Shown here: piece by piece, positions 1 to 13,947 of the stretch
Position numbering within the stretch: position 1 is the stretch's first letter
Layout of the letters: the number at the start of each line of letters is the position of its first letter
Source of the DNA: Bacteroidales bacterium
GTDB lineage: Bacteria > Bacteroidota > Bacteroidia > Bacteroidales > UBA932
Length of the DNA stretch: 64,000 nt
Reading direction: 5' to 3'
NCBI GenBank assembly: GCA_016291185.1
Contig: JAEFAI010000007.1
Location: 23,882 to 87,881, forward strand
The notes under the pieces: model-generated
Seen by the model: the letters and a program-made list of their open reading frames with translations, nothing else
Told to the model about the DNA's origin: nothing
The model's database searches: none
Position numbers and translations under genes: made by a program

Positions 1-690
1 GCGGCCGTGCGCACCCAGCAGGCCGAAACCGTGGGCGTCGTCGATCAGGATGCGGAATTTGTATTTCTTCTTCAGCGCGGCGATCTGATCCAGGATGCCG
101 AGCGCACCGGTCATACCGAACACGCCCTCGGTGATCAGCAGCACGCCGCCGCCGTTCTCCTCCGCCACCTGGCAGGCGCGGGCAAGGACTTTCTCGCAGT
201 CGGCAATGTTGTTGTGGCGGTACTTGTACTTCTCGCCGATGTGCAGACGGATGCCGTCCAGCAGACAGGCGTGGCACTCCGCGTCGTAAACAATCACGTC
301 GTGGCGCGCGGTCAGCGCGTCGATCGTGGACACGATGCCCTGGTAGCCAAAGTTGTACAGGAACGCATCTTCCTTCTTCTCAAACTTGGCGAAGGTCTGC
401 TCAAGCTGCTCGTGGTAGCGGGTGTGGCCGCTCATCATACGGGCACCCATCGGGTACGCCAGCCCCCACTGCGCCGCCGCGTCGGCGTCCGCCTTGCGGA
501 CGGCCGGGTGGTTCGCCAGGCCCAGGTAGTTGTTCAGGCTCCAGTTGAGCACCGGGGTGCCGTTGAAGACCATGTGGGGGCCGAGCTCTCCCTCCAGACG
601 GGGATACATATAGTAGCCGAAGCCCTGCTCGAAATACTGTCCGATCGGGCCGCCGCTGTCGCGTTCGATTCTGTCAAAAATATCTAACAT
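1..690 (-). CDS. alpha-oxoamine synthase family PLP enzyme (3' end outside window)
   Basis: The first 230 residues are visible, starting MLDIFDRIERDSGG; the rest lies beyond base 1. The sequence belongs to the PLP-dependent alpha-oxoamine synthase family (2-amino-3-ketobutyrate CoA ligase, 8-amino-7-oxononanoate synthase, serine palmitoyltransferase), which condenses an amino acid with an acyl-CoA. Visible family signatures are NNYLGLANHP near residue 55, GHTRYHEQLE, the HDVIVYDAECHACLLDG stretch and LIDDAHGFG, whose Asp contacts the PLP ring. The PLP lysine should lie in the missing part. The gene starts 13 bp after the gyrB stop on the same strand, so it is probably cotranscribed with gyrB. 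Substrate cannot be assigned from this half; sphingolipid synthesis is possible for a Bacteroidales but is not shown. Confidence 0.85.
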   Translation of the reverse strand, partial: MLDIFDRIERDSGGPIGQYFEQGFGYYMYPRLEGELGPHMVFNGTPVLNWSLNNYLGLANHPAVRKADADAAAQWGLAYPMGARMMSGHTRYHEQLEQTFAKFEKKEDAFLYNFGYQGIVSTIDALTARHDVIVYDAECHACLLDGIRLHIGEKYKYRHNNIADCEKVLARACQVAEENGGGVLLITEGVFGMTGALGILDQIAALKKKYKFRILIDDAHGFGLLGAHGR

Positions 691-703
691 AGTTGTCTGT
701 TTA

Positions 704-2719
<2,016 letters not shown>

Positions 2720-2740
2720 TTAGTATCTCTTAAAATCCGT

Positions 2741-2748
2741 CAAAGGTA
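2741..2748 (-). promoter_or_regulatory. -7 promoter box of gyrB
   Basis: TACCTTTG on the minus strand matches the Bacteroidetes -7 consensus TAnnTTTG. It would give a leader of roughly 20-25 nt before the gyrB ATG at 2713. Confidence 0.6.
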
Positions 2749-2768
2749 CGAATTTTTACCGGATTTTC

Positions 2769-4415
2769 CTACAATTTGAAACTGAAACCGATGGTTCCGT
2801 AAGGCCCCTTTTCGACAAAGCCCGGCGCACGCTCGATGGCCATTCCCAGGAGGTTACCCGCCTCAGCCCAGAAGCTCCAGCGAGAATCGAAACGATACTC
2901 GGCCGTCAGGCCGGGATTCACGAACCAGGGGATCCAAACGCCGTCCGCAGCGAGCGACAGGCGCGAGGACTGCGTCTCGACAAAGATGCCCGCCCAGATG
3001 CGGTTCTCCCAGTTGTAGCGACCACGCAGCTCAGCCGTGAATGCCGGCGGCGCGAAAGCGGCACACAGGGTGTTGAGACGCAGGTAGCTGTAGCTGGCGT
3101 CGGCGTCCACTTCCAGCCGGGGACCGCGCCAGGAGAGGCGACCCTGGATATAGGCAGATTTGTAATCCACCGGCAACACGTTGTAGAACGAAGCGAGCGG
3201 CATGCCGATATAGGAGACATAACCTGCCTCGACTTCATACTGCAACCGGGCGCCTACGTGGCCCTGCACGCCTGCACGAACGTGCAGTTTTTCCCGGGAA
3301 ACCTTGGCGGAGGAGCCCATCATGAAGGCAAAATGGTTGATCTGCTTGATTGCATAGTGGCTTTGAACATACTGCCCGCCGCTCACGCCGGCCATCAGTT
3401 CCATATTCGCGTCGAGCAACGCCATCCGGGCCGTCACATCCGGCGAAACGGTAAACGTGCCGTTCTCCGTGCCCTTGGAATAGTCTATCCGCACGCCGGC
3501 ATCGAGCCGGACCGGGCCCAGCACAAAGTCCACGTGCGGCTTGACGGAGCCCAGGCTGGCCATGCGCTTGCCGCCGAACAGCTCACCGTGCGAAGTGGAA
3601 ATCTTGTAGAAATCATCCCCGCGCAGAGCTTCCAGTTCGAAGAGCGCATCCAGCAGAATGCGGTACTTGCTGGCGAGCACCGGACCCACCGACAGGGCCA
3701 CGCGAAGGTTGTTCTCGCCCGACGCGCTCGAAGCGCCCGCCGAGATGCCGCCGTCGCTGGAATAGCGGTACTGCACATCAAAGTCATAGAACATCTGGTT
3801 TTCCGACCGCTCGCGCGATTGGATGCGACCCGCCGCAATCACGGAGCTGAACGCGCTGCGGTAATACGGGTCCGCACCGCCCTCGCCCGCGAAAATGCCT
3901 TCATAGCCAAAGTGATAGGACAGGCGGACCGCCGGGCGCAGATACTGCCCGCCCACGCCGACGCGACCGCTCAGGTCATGGCCGGAGAAGGACCCGGCCA
4001 CCCCGCGACGGCTGTACCGGCCCGCATAGCCCCCCGCCTCGGCAAAGACACCGATGGCGAAATCCGGGGTCTGGAGCATCTGCCAGGCCAGCTCGAACTG
4101 CGGATGCATACTGAAGCCCGCCCCAGTGCGCAGGAAGAACTTGCTGCCGTCGTACAGGCGCGCCTCCGGCGTCACCGCAATCCGGTACGGGGAGAACTCG
4201 TAAGAGCCCTTGTAGGGCGTCTCGAAGACGGAGTAGTCAAAGTTATAGTCGAAACGATACAACGAGTCCGGCACCCGCAGGGCCGGTCCCTGCTTCTGAA
4301 AGTCGGAGAAACGGGAGACATAGTCGTTGGTCACCTGCACGGACTGATTGATATTCTGTGCGGAAAGCGGCGCGCAGAGCGCCATCAAGGCAATAGCCAG
4401 ATTGAATCTTTTCAT
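2769..4415 (-). CDS. outer-membrane beta-barrel protein, function unknown
   Basis: The 548-residue protein has a cleavable signal peptide (MKRFNLAIALMALCAPLSAQ). It is built of alternating beta-strand-like segments rich in Tyr, Phe, Gly and Arg, and ends in an amphipathic strand with terminal aromatic/hydrophobic residues (GTIGFSFKL), typical of outer-membrane barrels. I see no TonB box or plug domain, so it is probably not a TonB-dependent receptor. It follows the TPR gene after only 4 bp, so the two are almost certainly one operon and may form a periplasm/outer-membrane pair. No specific substrate can be named. Confidence 0.75.
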   Translation of the reverse strand: MKRFNLAIALMALCAPLSAQNINQSVQVTNDYVSRFSDFQKQGPALRVPDSLYRFDYNFDYSVFETPYKGSYEFSPYRIAVTPEARLYDGSKFFLRTGAGFSMHPQFELAWQMLQTPDFAIGVFAEAGGYAGRYSRRGVAGSFSGHDLSGRVGVGGQYLRPAVRLSYHFGYEGIFAGEGGADPYYRSAFSSVIAAGRIQSRERSENQMFYDFDVQYRYSSDGGISAGASSASGENNLRVALSVGPVLASKYRILLDALFELEALRGDDFYKISTSHGELFGGKRMASLGSVKPHVDFVLGPVRLDAGVRIDYSKGTENGTFTVSPDVTARMALLDANMELMAGVSGGQYVQSHYAIKQINHFAFMMGSSAKVSREKLHVRAGVQGHVGARLQYEVEAGYVSYIGMPLASFYNVLPVDYKSAYIQGRLSWRGPRLEVDADASYSYLRLNTLCAAFAPPAFTAELRGRYNWENRIWAGIFVETQSSRLSLAADGVWIPWFVNPGLTAEYRFDSRWSFWAEAGNLLGMAIERAPGFVEKGPYGTIGFSFKL

Positions 4416-4419
4416 ACGC

Positions 4420-7392
4420 TTACTCTTGCATTAAAGTGGCGAGACGTTCCAGTCTCATCTTGACGCTGTCGAGGATGTCGTCAGCGCCCTTCCCGGGCTC
4501 ATAGCCGTCCCGGATGCTCTCGAAGGTGGCCTTGGCCTGAGCATACTGCCCGCGCTCCGTGAAGGAGTCGCCCAGCGTCAAGTACGCCCGCGCCAGCCAG
4601 TAGGACTGGTCGCCGGCCTTCTGCGAGAAGGTATATACCTCTTCGCCCACGGCATCGAACTTACCCGTGTCGTAGAGGTTCTGGATCAGCAGGTATTCGG
4701 ATTCGGCCCCGATGGCCGAGGAAGGATCGGCAGCAAGCTGGCGGAACAGGCGGAACGCCTGATCGCGCTGCGAAGTGGCCAGGCTGGATTTCGCCTTGAC
4801 GAAGTTCGCCTCACGCTTCAGTTCGTCGGAAAGTCCCCGCAGGGCGGCCACCTCGTCGGCGGCGGCAATCGCCGTCGCGTAGTCCTTGCTCCGGTAGGCG
4901 GCTCGCATCATACCCAGACGCGCCGTCTGCTTGTTGGCATCCATCCGGGCCGTGGCGAGCAGTTCCTGATAGCCCTTAAAGGCATCCTGGTAGCGCTCCA
5001 GTGAATACGAGAGCTCCGCATAGCGCAGGCGCGCCATCTCCGAGAAGGAATAGGCGGTCTCCCCCGCGGCAGCCGCCGCGTAATGGCTGACGGCCTGCTC
5101 CTTTTCGCCGAGGGCGTTATAACACTCGGCCAGATAGAACTCCGCCTGCAGGCGGTCGGCGGCACCCGGATAATCTTCAAGGTACTTGCGCAGCGTCCCC
5201 GCAGCCTGCTGGTAGTTGGCGGCCAGGTAAAGCTGCTCGGCCGTATTGAAATACATCTTCTCCCGATCGGCGTCGCTGCGGCTCTGCGCAAGGGAGTTCT
5301 GCTCCACGTACTCGAGGAACTTCTCCGGCTGGCGCCGGGCGGTGTAGATGGATTCGATCGCGGCCATCGCCTCACCGGCGTACTCGCTGTTCGGCATCAG
5401 GCGCACCACCTCCTTGTTGTACTCCAGCGCGGCGTCATATTCGGACATATTGCGATACACCATACCCAGGCCGATCATCGCCCGGGCCACCCAGGTACTG
5501 TCCTTGGTCGTACGGCGCAGCCGGGTGAGGGTGCGCACCGCATCGTTGTTGTTCTTCTGGTCCATCTGCGCGCGGCCCAGCTCGTAGAGCGCCTCCTCAT
5601 AGAGCGGAACGCCGGGCGTGGCATCCTCAACATGCAGGAGCGTGGACACCTTGCGGCGCTTGTCGCCCGACAGGCCGTAGGCCACCGCCTGCTGGTAGTA
5701 CGGGTAGATGTTGTCCGGCGCGTAGAATTCCGTCATCACCTTCTGATAGGAGGCAATGGCCGCCTTGTAGTCGCGGCGGCCGAAGTCGCAGTCCGCGCGG
5801 CGGTTCATCGCGTCCTCGCGCGCCGTCGGGTCGCCCGAGGCGATGTAGCTGTCGAACCAGCGGGCCGCGGCGGCGTAGTCGCCCGTTTTGAAATAGCTGT
5901 AGCCGACATTGTACGGCAGCAGCCGGCCTTCGGGCATATCGTCCAGCGCGGCGGCATTATGCAATTCCGCGAAGACGCCCTGGGCTTCCTTGAAATTACC
6001 CGAGCGGTAGTACGACTCGCCCATCCAGTAACGGGACAGCTGGTTAAAGCGGTCCGTCCGGGGGATATAGTAGGCCGTGGCCCGGAAGAACGGGGCCGCG
6101 TCACGGTACGAACCGCTGGCAAACAGCTGCTCGCCCCGCAGGAAATTGGCCTTCGTGTAATTGTTCTTCATGTCGGGCGTCAGCTCGTCGATATTGTCGT
6201 AGGCCGCCACCGCGCCGGCGTAGTCCTTGTCCACCAGGGCCGCCAGGGCCATATAGCCGTAGATCATATCCCCGCGCGCCTTCGTGGACCAGCGTTCGAT
6301 GTAGCGGGCAAAGCCCGAGGTATCCTTGTTCAGGTCGAAGGCCAGCTTGGCATAATTGAACGCAGCATCCTCCGTGATCTCGGGATCGAAGTCCACCTTC
6401 GAAGCATCGCTGAAGCACTGCATCGCCGACACCTGGTCGTGCGTACGCAGGTAGGAATTGGCCATCAGGTAGTTGGCCACCTGACCCAGCGAATCCGCTC
6501 GGCTGCCCATCTGCAGGAAATTATCGATGGCGCCGAGATAGTCGTCCACGGAATAGAGCACCGTGCCCGCATAGAAGAAGTCCTTGCGGTTCATGTCCTC
6601 GTGCGAAAGGTCGTCGTAGTATTCGCGGGCCTTCTCTTTCTCGCCCTTGATCAGGTACGACTCGGACAGGGCGCGCGCCACGCGCTCGCGACGCTCCGGC
6701 GGGAGCGAGCTGTAGATGCGCGAGCCTTCGCGGATGACAAAGTCATAATTCTTCTGATTGAATTCGCAATCGACGATATAGAAATCCGTCAGCGCCTGGA
6801 AGCGGCTGTCGGCCGAGGCCAGCCAGAAATTGGCTTCCGCCTGGGCGAACTGCTTGTTTTCATACTGCATGATGCCGGTGAAATAGCGACCCGGCGCCGT
6901 GTAGTCCGACTGCGGAAGCGACTCCAGCAGGGTAAAGAAGCGGGACGCCTCGGTGTACTGCCCCAGGCTGAATGCGCAGAAACCGCATTTGAAGATATAC
7001 TCCGAGAGCTCCCCTTCCTCCAGGTCGTCCGAACTCACGAAAGAGAATTCGGTCGCAGCCTGCTGATATTTATTCCGATCGAACAGGATGCGTCCCTGCT
7101 CGAAGTGGAGTGCACCGGTCAGGCGCGACGACGGGTAGCGCAGACGGTAGGCCGCCAGCAGGTCGTCGCAGTCGGCCGTCTGCATCTTCAAAGCGCAGAG
7201 CACCTCGTATCCATCACTCAGCGGGCCGTCGGGCATTTCCTCGAAACGGAGACGGGCCTGTTCATACAGTCCGTTCCCGTACAGGCGCATCGCCTGCTCC
7301 CAGGCGCGCACGCCGCCGTCCGGGGCGGCCGCGAGGGCGGAGGCGCAGAAGGCCAGCGCGAGCAGGGGGGTCAGCAGTGTTTTCAATCTCAT
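4420..7392 (-). CDS. large periplasmic tetratricopeptide-repeat protein
   Basis: The 990-residue protein begins with a signal peptide (MRLKTLLTPLLALAFCASALA). The rest is a long solenoid of TPR units, with repeated patterns such as YEQARLRFEE, YQQAATEFSFV, YTEASRFFTLL, YAAAARWFDSYI, YDAALEYNKEV and YAQAKATFESI. TPR solenoids act as protein-binding scaffolds; no catalytic domain is visible. Export together with the adjacent barrel protein suggests a role at the cell envelope. The gene has a -7 box upstream and diverges from ftsE. Confidence 0.85.
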   Translation of the reverse strand: MRLKTLLTPLLALAFCASALAAAPDGGVRAWEQAMRLYGNGLYEQARLRFEEMPDGPLSDGYEVLCALKMQTADCDDLLAAYRLRYPSSRLTGALHFEQGRILFDRNKYQQAATEFSFVSSDDLEEGELSEYIFKCGFCAFSLGQYTEASRFFTLLESLPQSDYTAPGRYFTGIMQYENKQFAQAEANFWLASADSRFQALTDFYIVDCEFNQKNYDFVIREGSRIYSSLPPERRERVARALSESYLIKGEKEKAREYYDDLSHEDMNRKDFFYAGTVLYSVDDYLGAIDNFLQMGSRADSLGQVANYLMANSYLRTHDQVSAMQCFSDASKVDFDPEITEDAAFNYAKLAFDLNKDTSGFARYIERWSTKARGDMIYGYMALAALVDKDYAGAVAAYDNIDELTPDMKNNYTKANFLRGEQLFASGSYRDAAPFFRATAYYIPRTDRFNQLSRYWMGESYYRSGNFKEAQGVFAELHNAAALDDMPEGRLLPYNVGYSYFKTGDYAAAARWFDSYIASGDPTAREDAMNRRADCDFGRRDYKAAIASYQKVMTEFYAPDNIYPYYQQAVAYGLSGDKRRKVSTLLHVEDATPGVPLYEEALYELGRAQMDQKNNNDAVRTLTRLRRTTKDSTWVARAMIGLGMVYRNMSEYDAALEYNKEVVRLMPNSEYAGEAMAAIESIYTARRQPEKFLEYVEQNSLAQSRSDADREKMYFNTAEQLYLAANYQQAAGTLRKYLEDYPGAADRLQAEFYLAECYNALGEKEQAVSHYAAAAAGETAYSFSEMARLRYAELSYSLERYQDAFKGYQELLATARMDANKQTARLGMMRAAYRSKDYATAIAAADEVAALRGLSDELKREANFVKAKSSLATSQRDQAFRLFRQLAADPSSAIGAESEYLLIQNLYDTGKFDAVGEEVYTFSQKAGDQSYWLARAYLTLGDSFTERGQYAQAKATFESIRDGYEPGKGADDILDSVKMRLERLATLMQE

Positions 7393-7416
7393 AAATTTAT
7401 TCTGTTTCTAAAGTGA

Positions 7417-7424
7417 CAAATTTA
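7417..7424 (-). promoter_or_regulatory. -7 promoter box of the TPR/barrel operon
   Basis: TAAATTTG on the minus strand matches TAnnTTTG, 24 bases before the TPR start. It lies back to back with the ftsE box at 7438 (21 bp start to start). Confidence 0.6.
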
Positions 7425-7437
7425 CTCATTTTTGCGC

Positions 7438-7445
7438 TATATTTG
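7438..7445 (+). promoter_or_regulatory. -7 promoter box of ftsE-nth
   Basis: TATATTTG matches TAnnTTTG and lies 30 nt before the ftsE ATG. No clear -33 TTTG is seen at the usual distance. Confidence 0.6.
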
Positions 7446-7475
7446 TAGGGTTCATCCAACTTTTTCACCTGCTAT

Positions 7476-8158
<683 letters not shown>

Positions 8159-8162
<4 letters not shown>

Positions 8163-8788
8163 CGCTGAAGCAGCGCTACGACGCCATCCTCGGCTATTTC
8201 CGGGACAACGTCCCCATCGCCGAGTCCGAGCTGCATTTCGACTCCCCCTACCAACTGCTGGTGGCCGTGATGCTCTCGGCCCAGTGCACGGACAAGCGGG
8301 TGAACATGACCACGCCGGCGCTCTTCTCCGCCTACCCCACGCCCGAGGCGCTCGCGGCGGCTTCTTTCGAGGATGTCTTCGAATTGATCCGCTCCATCTC
8401 CTACCCCAACAGCAAGGCCAGGCACCTGATCGGCATGGCGCAGAAACTGCTTGCCGATTTCGGCGGGCAGGTCCCGTCGGGAATCGACGAGCTGATGAAC
8501 CTGCCGGGCGTAGGCCGCAAGACGGCCAACGTAGTCGCCTCCATCACCTGGGGCGAGCCGGTCATCGCCGTCGATACGCACGTCTTCCGCGTGGCACGCC
8601 GGCTGGGGCTCTCCCGAGGCACGACGCCGCGCGCGGTGGAGCTCGACCTGGAGCGACACACCCCCGCGGAGCTCCGCCCCATCGCCCACCACTGGCTCAT
8701 CCTCCACGGCCGCTACGTCTGCACGGCCCTGAAACCAAACTGCGCGAGCTGTCCGCTCGCGCAGTGGTGCAAAGAATTCAGCAAATAG
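8159..8788 (+). CDS. nth: endonuclease III (DNA glycosylase/AP lyase)
   Basis: The 209-residue enzyme excises oxidised pyrimidines and cleaves abasic sites. The helix-hairpin-helix motif LPGVGRKTANVV contains the catalytic Lys, and VDTHVFRVARRLG supplies the catalytic Asp. The C-terminus has a complete iron-sulfur cluster loop with Cys spacing C-x6-C-x2-C-x5-C. The start codon overlaps the ftsE stop (ATGA), indicating translational coupling. Its stop codon directly abuts the stop of the convergent phosphoglucomutase gene, with no intervening base. Confidence 0.96.
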
Positions 8789-10453
8789 TTATTCACAGAA
8801 CTGAGCCTTCAGCGCAGCGATCTTCTCGTCCGCGTCGTCACCCTTGGCGCCGAAGTAGAACTTGATCTTCGGCTCGGTACCGGACGGGCGGACAGACACG
8901 ACGTCGCCCGCCGCGTCGAAGAACTGCAGCACGTTCGAGGACGGCTGTCCGGTCTTCTCCGGCTCCAGGTAGTCGATGACTTTCGTGACCGGAGAGCCGC
9001 AGAGCTCCTGGGGCGGATTGGCGCGCAGGTCCACCATCATCTGCTGGATCTCGCGGGCGCCGGAGATACCCTTGCGGACCACGGACACGAGGCCTTCCTT
9101 GCGGTAGCCGAACTCTTTGTAGATACGCTGCATCAACTGATAGAGCGAGAGGCCCTGCTCCTTGGCCCAGGCGGCGCATTCGGCGACCATCATCGCGGCC
9201 ACCTGCGCGTCCTTGTCGCGGACGAACATGCCCACGTTGAAGCCGTAGCTCTCTTCGCCGCCGCAGATGAATTCGCCACCCTTGGCCTCTTCGCGCTTGA
9301 CGACTTCGGCAATGTACTTAAAGCCCGTGAGGACGTTGTATACCGGCACGCCGAAGCCCTTGCAGATGTCGGCGATCAGTTCGGTGGTAACGATGGTCTT
9401 GACGACGTACTTGCCCTCGCCGAGCTTGCCCAGATCTTTCCAGCGGTTGAGGATGTAGTAGGTCAGCAGGGAGGCGGTCTGGTTGCCGTTGAAGAGCACC
9501 ATCTTGCCGTCGTTGTCGCGCACGGCGATGCCGAGGCGGTCGGCGTCCGGGTCGGACCCCATCACGAGGTCGGCACCCGTCGCGTCAGCCTTGTCGAGGG
9601 CCATCTTGAGGGCCGCAGGCTCTTCGGGATTCGGGGAGACGACCGTCGGGAAATCGCCGTCGGAGACATCCTGGTCAGGGACGTGAATAATATTCTTGAA
9701 GCCTTTTCGCTTGAGAATCTCGGGAATCATGCGCACGCCGCAGCCGTGCAGCGGGGTATAGACGATCTTTAGGTCGCCGTGCTTCTGGCAGAGCTCCGGG
9801 CTCAGGCTCAGGGAGAGCAGGTCGCGAAGATACGGTTCGTCCACGTCGGCGCCCATCGCCTCGATCTCGCCGCAGCGCAGGCCGGCCTTGAACTTCACCA
9901 TCGACGGGTCGGTGATCTTGGCCACCTCGGCCACGATGTCCTTATCGACCGGCGAGGTCACCTGGCCGCCATCGGACCAGCTCACCTTGTAGCCGTTGTA
10001 TTCTTTCGGGTTGTGGGAGGCGGTGATCATCACGCCGGCCACGGCGCCCTTCAGCCGTACCGCGTAGCTCATTTCGGGCGTCGGGCGGATGTTGTCGAAG
10101 ATATAGACGTGGATGCCGTTGGCGGACAGGACGTCGGCTGTGATGCGGGCAAATTCCTTGCTGTTGTTGCGGGAGTCGTAGGAGATGACGACCTTCGGGT
10201 CATCGTCTTCACAGTGGGCCAGGATGTAGTTTGCAAGGCCCTGGGTGGCCATGCCGACCGTGTAGCGGTTCATGCGGTTGGTGCCCACGCCCATGATGCC
10301 GCGCAGGCCGCCGGTGCCGAACTCAAGGTTCTTGTAGAAGGCGTCTTCGAAGCCCGCAGGGTCTTCGCCCCGGAGCTGGACGATCTTGATCTTGGTTTCC
10401 TGGTCGAAGTCACCGTCGAGCCAGGCCTGTGCTCTCTGTTCAAATTCTTTCAT
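8789..10453 (-). CDS. phosphoglucomutase/phosphomannomutase family protein
   Basis: The 554-residue enzyme interconverts hexose 1- and 6-phosphates. It has the phosphoserine loop ITASHNPKEYNGYK (near residue 140), the metal-binding loop DPDADRLG, the sugar-binding loop GGEESYGFN and the phosphate-binding loop RPSGTEPKIKFY. The start MKEFEQRAQAW was chosen because it lies 23 bases after a TAnnTTTG box and matches family length; upstream in-frame codons run into the promoter and the neighbouring gene. It converges with nth without a gap and diverges from the methyltransferase gene. Confidence 0.93.
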   Translation of the reverse strand: MKEFEQRAQAWLDGDFDQETKIKIVQLRGEDPAGFEDAFYKNLEFGTGGLRGIMGVGTNRMNRYTVGMATQGLANYILAHCEDDDPKVVISYDSRNNSKEFARITADVLSANGIHVYIFDNIRPTPEMSYAVRLKGAVAGVMITASHNPKEYNGYKVSWSDGGQVTSPVDKDIVAEVAKITDPSMVKFKAGLRCGEIEAMGADVDEPYLRDLLSLSLSPELCQKHGDLKIVYTPLHGCGVRMIPEILKRKGFKNIIHVPDQDVSDGDFPTVVSPNPEEPAALKMALDKADATGADLVMGSDPDADRLGIAVRDNDGKMVLFNGNQTASLLTYYILNRWKDLGKLGEGKYVVKTIVTTELIADICKGFGVPVYNVLTGFKYIAEVVKREEAKGGEFICGGEESYGFNVGMFVRDKDAQVAAMMVAECAAWAKEQGLSLYQLMQRIYKEFGYRKEGLVSVVRKGISGAREIQQMMVDLRANPPQELCGSPVTKVIDYLEPEKTGQPSSNVLQFFDAAGDVVSVRPSGTEPKIKFYFGAKGDDADEKIAALKAQFCE

Positions 10454-10476
10454 ATGGTTATAGCTTTCCAGTTCCT

Positions 10477-10484
10477 CAAATATA
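10477..10484 (-). promoter_or_regulatory. -7 promoter box of the phosphoglucomutase gene
   Basis: TATATTTG on the minus strand, 23 bases before the start codon. It pairs with the divergent box at 10507, 30 bp start to start. Confidence 0.6.
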
Positions 10485-10506
10485 AGCATTATTCTGCGAA
10501 AGTGTT

Positions 10507-10514
10507 TAATTTTG
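10507..10514 (+). promoter_or_regulatory. -7 promoter box of the methyltransferase gene
   Basis: TAATTTTG matches TAnnTTTG. Only 5 bases separate it from the ATG at 10520, so the transcript would be nearly leaderless. Confidence 0.55.
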
Positions 10515-10519
10515 CAGGG

Positions 10520-13125
<2,606 letters not shown>

Positions 13126-13133
13126 CGGTTTTG

Positions 13134-13246
13134 GCTGTGAGCCATAAATAATTGGATCATAGCTGTTTAACAAAATATACTACCCCGAAAATCGGGGTAG
13201 TATATTTTGTTATCTATCGTTCAATCAGCCACTTACAGCTCACAGC
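13134..13246. repeat. GCTGTGAGC inverted repeat (family 2), copy 1
   Basis: Exact 9-bp arms GCTGTGAGC (13134-13142) and GCTCACAGC (13238-13246) enclose a separate long palindrome. Related arms occur at 22687-22720 and 41121-41163. It follows the esterase stop. Confidence 0.7.
13168..13212. terminator. 45-bp perfect palindrome, probable terminator
   Basis: A perfect 21-bp stem with an AAA loop (core ACCCCGA aaa TCGGGGT), AT-rich at the base. It lies 42 bp after the esterase stop and also beyond the end of the minus-strand peptide cassette, so it could terminate transcripts from both sides. Confidence 0.7.
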
Positions 13247-13252
13247 AAAAAT

Positions 13253-13278
13253 AGAACCGGAGCGCAGCGACGCAGGGA
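13253..13278 (+). repeat. 26-bp direct repeat, left copy
   Basis: Identical over exactly 26 bp to 13904-13929 in the same orientation; the core is GGAGCGCAGCGACGCAGG. The two copies bound the 625-bp segment with the peptide and membrane-protein genes. Confidence 0.85.
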
Positions 13279-13302
13279 CTTACAATTCTCTATGGAAAAC
13301 AG

Positions 13303-13470
13303 TCATTGTTTCTTCCGCGGAAAAGAAGAAACAAGAAGGCTTATCGCTAAGACAAAACACACGGACATCGTGACGATCAAGCCCGTCGGAAGGGGTTTAA
13401 TGACAGCGATAAGCAGCAGAGCCAATGTAATGACCAGCCAAATAATCCTGACAACAAGCTGTTTCTTCAT
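13303..13470 (-). CDS. small two-helix membrane protein, candidate immunity protein
   Basis: The 55-residue product starts MKKQLVVRIIWLV. It has two hydrophobic helices (about residues 6-24 and 30-49) separated by KPLPTG and ends in the basic tail FPRKKQ, predicting two transmembrane segments with both ends in the cytoplasm. An upstream in-frame Met would add 16 residues and overlap the preceding gene by 10 bp; the shorter start is preferred because hydrophobicity begins there. It lies 38 bp after the bacteriocin-like gene on the same strand. Small two-helix proteins in this position often give self-protection, but that role is inferred from position and topology only. Confidence 0.55.
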   Translation of the reverse strand: MKKQLVVRIIWLVITLALLLIAVIKPLPTGLIVTMSVCFVLAISLLVSSFPRKKQ

Positions 13471-13508
13471 GACACCTGTATAATTTTGTCTCAAATAGGA
13501 ACGTTTAT

Positions 13509-13733
13509 TTAAAAACAATTAAACAAAACATCTTTGCCGGCCAGGCCTCCGCCGATAAGCCCGACACCCAAATTTGCGGCTTGGCTGGCCGTGACCACGG
13601 CTGCCATCGAAGCTGCTATGGGAGCTGTTGCAAGGGCTAACCCAACACCAGCAACAGCAAGAGCGAATAATGCCCAGCCACATTCTCCGCCACCGGTTGT
13701 CTCCTGCATCTGAAGATAGTTCAACGTTTTCAT
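13509..13733 (-). CDS. double-glycine leader peptide, class II bacteriocin-like
   Basis: The 74-residue product has a short leader MKTLNYLQMQETTGG ending in a Gly-Gly processing site. The predicted mature part of about 59 residues begins GECGW and is strongly hydrophobic and rich in Ala and Gly (GVGLALATAPIAASM, then GVGLIGGGLAGKD), ending FNCF. Cys18 and Cys73 sit near the two ends of the mature peptide and could form a disulfide. This is the pattern of class II (lactobin/cerein-like) bacteriocin precursors cut by C39 peptidase-ABC exporters. No such exporter is in this window. The region is AT-richer than its neighbours. Confidence 0.65.
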   Translation of the reverse strand: MKTLNYLQMQETTGGGECGWALFALAVAGVGLALATAPIAASMAAVVTASQAANLGVGLIGGGLAGKDVLFNCF

Positions 13734-13744
13734 AAAAGAGAAAT

Positions 13745-13752
13745 AAAAGATA
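13745..13752 (-). promoter_or_regulatory. possible -7 box of the bacteriocin-like gene
   Basis: TATCTTTT on the minus strand differs from TAnnTTTG at the last base and lies 11 bases before the ATG at 13733. Confidence 0.3.
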
Positions 13753-13903
13753 CCCTACTCTATTACAGGCTTTTCGGATTCGCCTTAACAAACATTATCA
13801 AGGCAAAACAACAATTAATCCACGATAAAAACAAGTAAGAACTGTGGCGTATTTATTCACATGTAACCAGATTCACCACACTACTCCAGAAGTCATTTTT
13901 GCC

Positions 13904-13929
13904 AGAACCGGAGCGCAGCGACGCAGGGA
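13904..13929 (+). repeat. 26-bp direct repeat, right copy
   Basis: Identical to 13253-13278 in the same orientation. It lies 18 bp beyond the stop codon of the S9 peptidase gene. Confidence 0.85.
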
Positions 13930-13947
13930 GTCTGAAGGGAACGCCCC

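Noticed and set aside
5083..7416. 777-codon open frame opposite the TPR gene
   Set aside because: Antisense shadow of a well-supported TPR protein with a promoter and signal peptide.
9779..10519. N-terminal extension of the methyltransferase frame
   Set aside because: It is antisense to the phosphoglucomutase gene and passes through the divergent promoter region.
13519..13791. 90-codon frame overlapping the bacteriocin-like gene
   Set aside because: It is another frame of the same DNA with no leader, domain or initiation signal.
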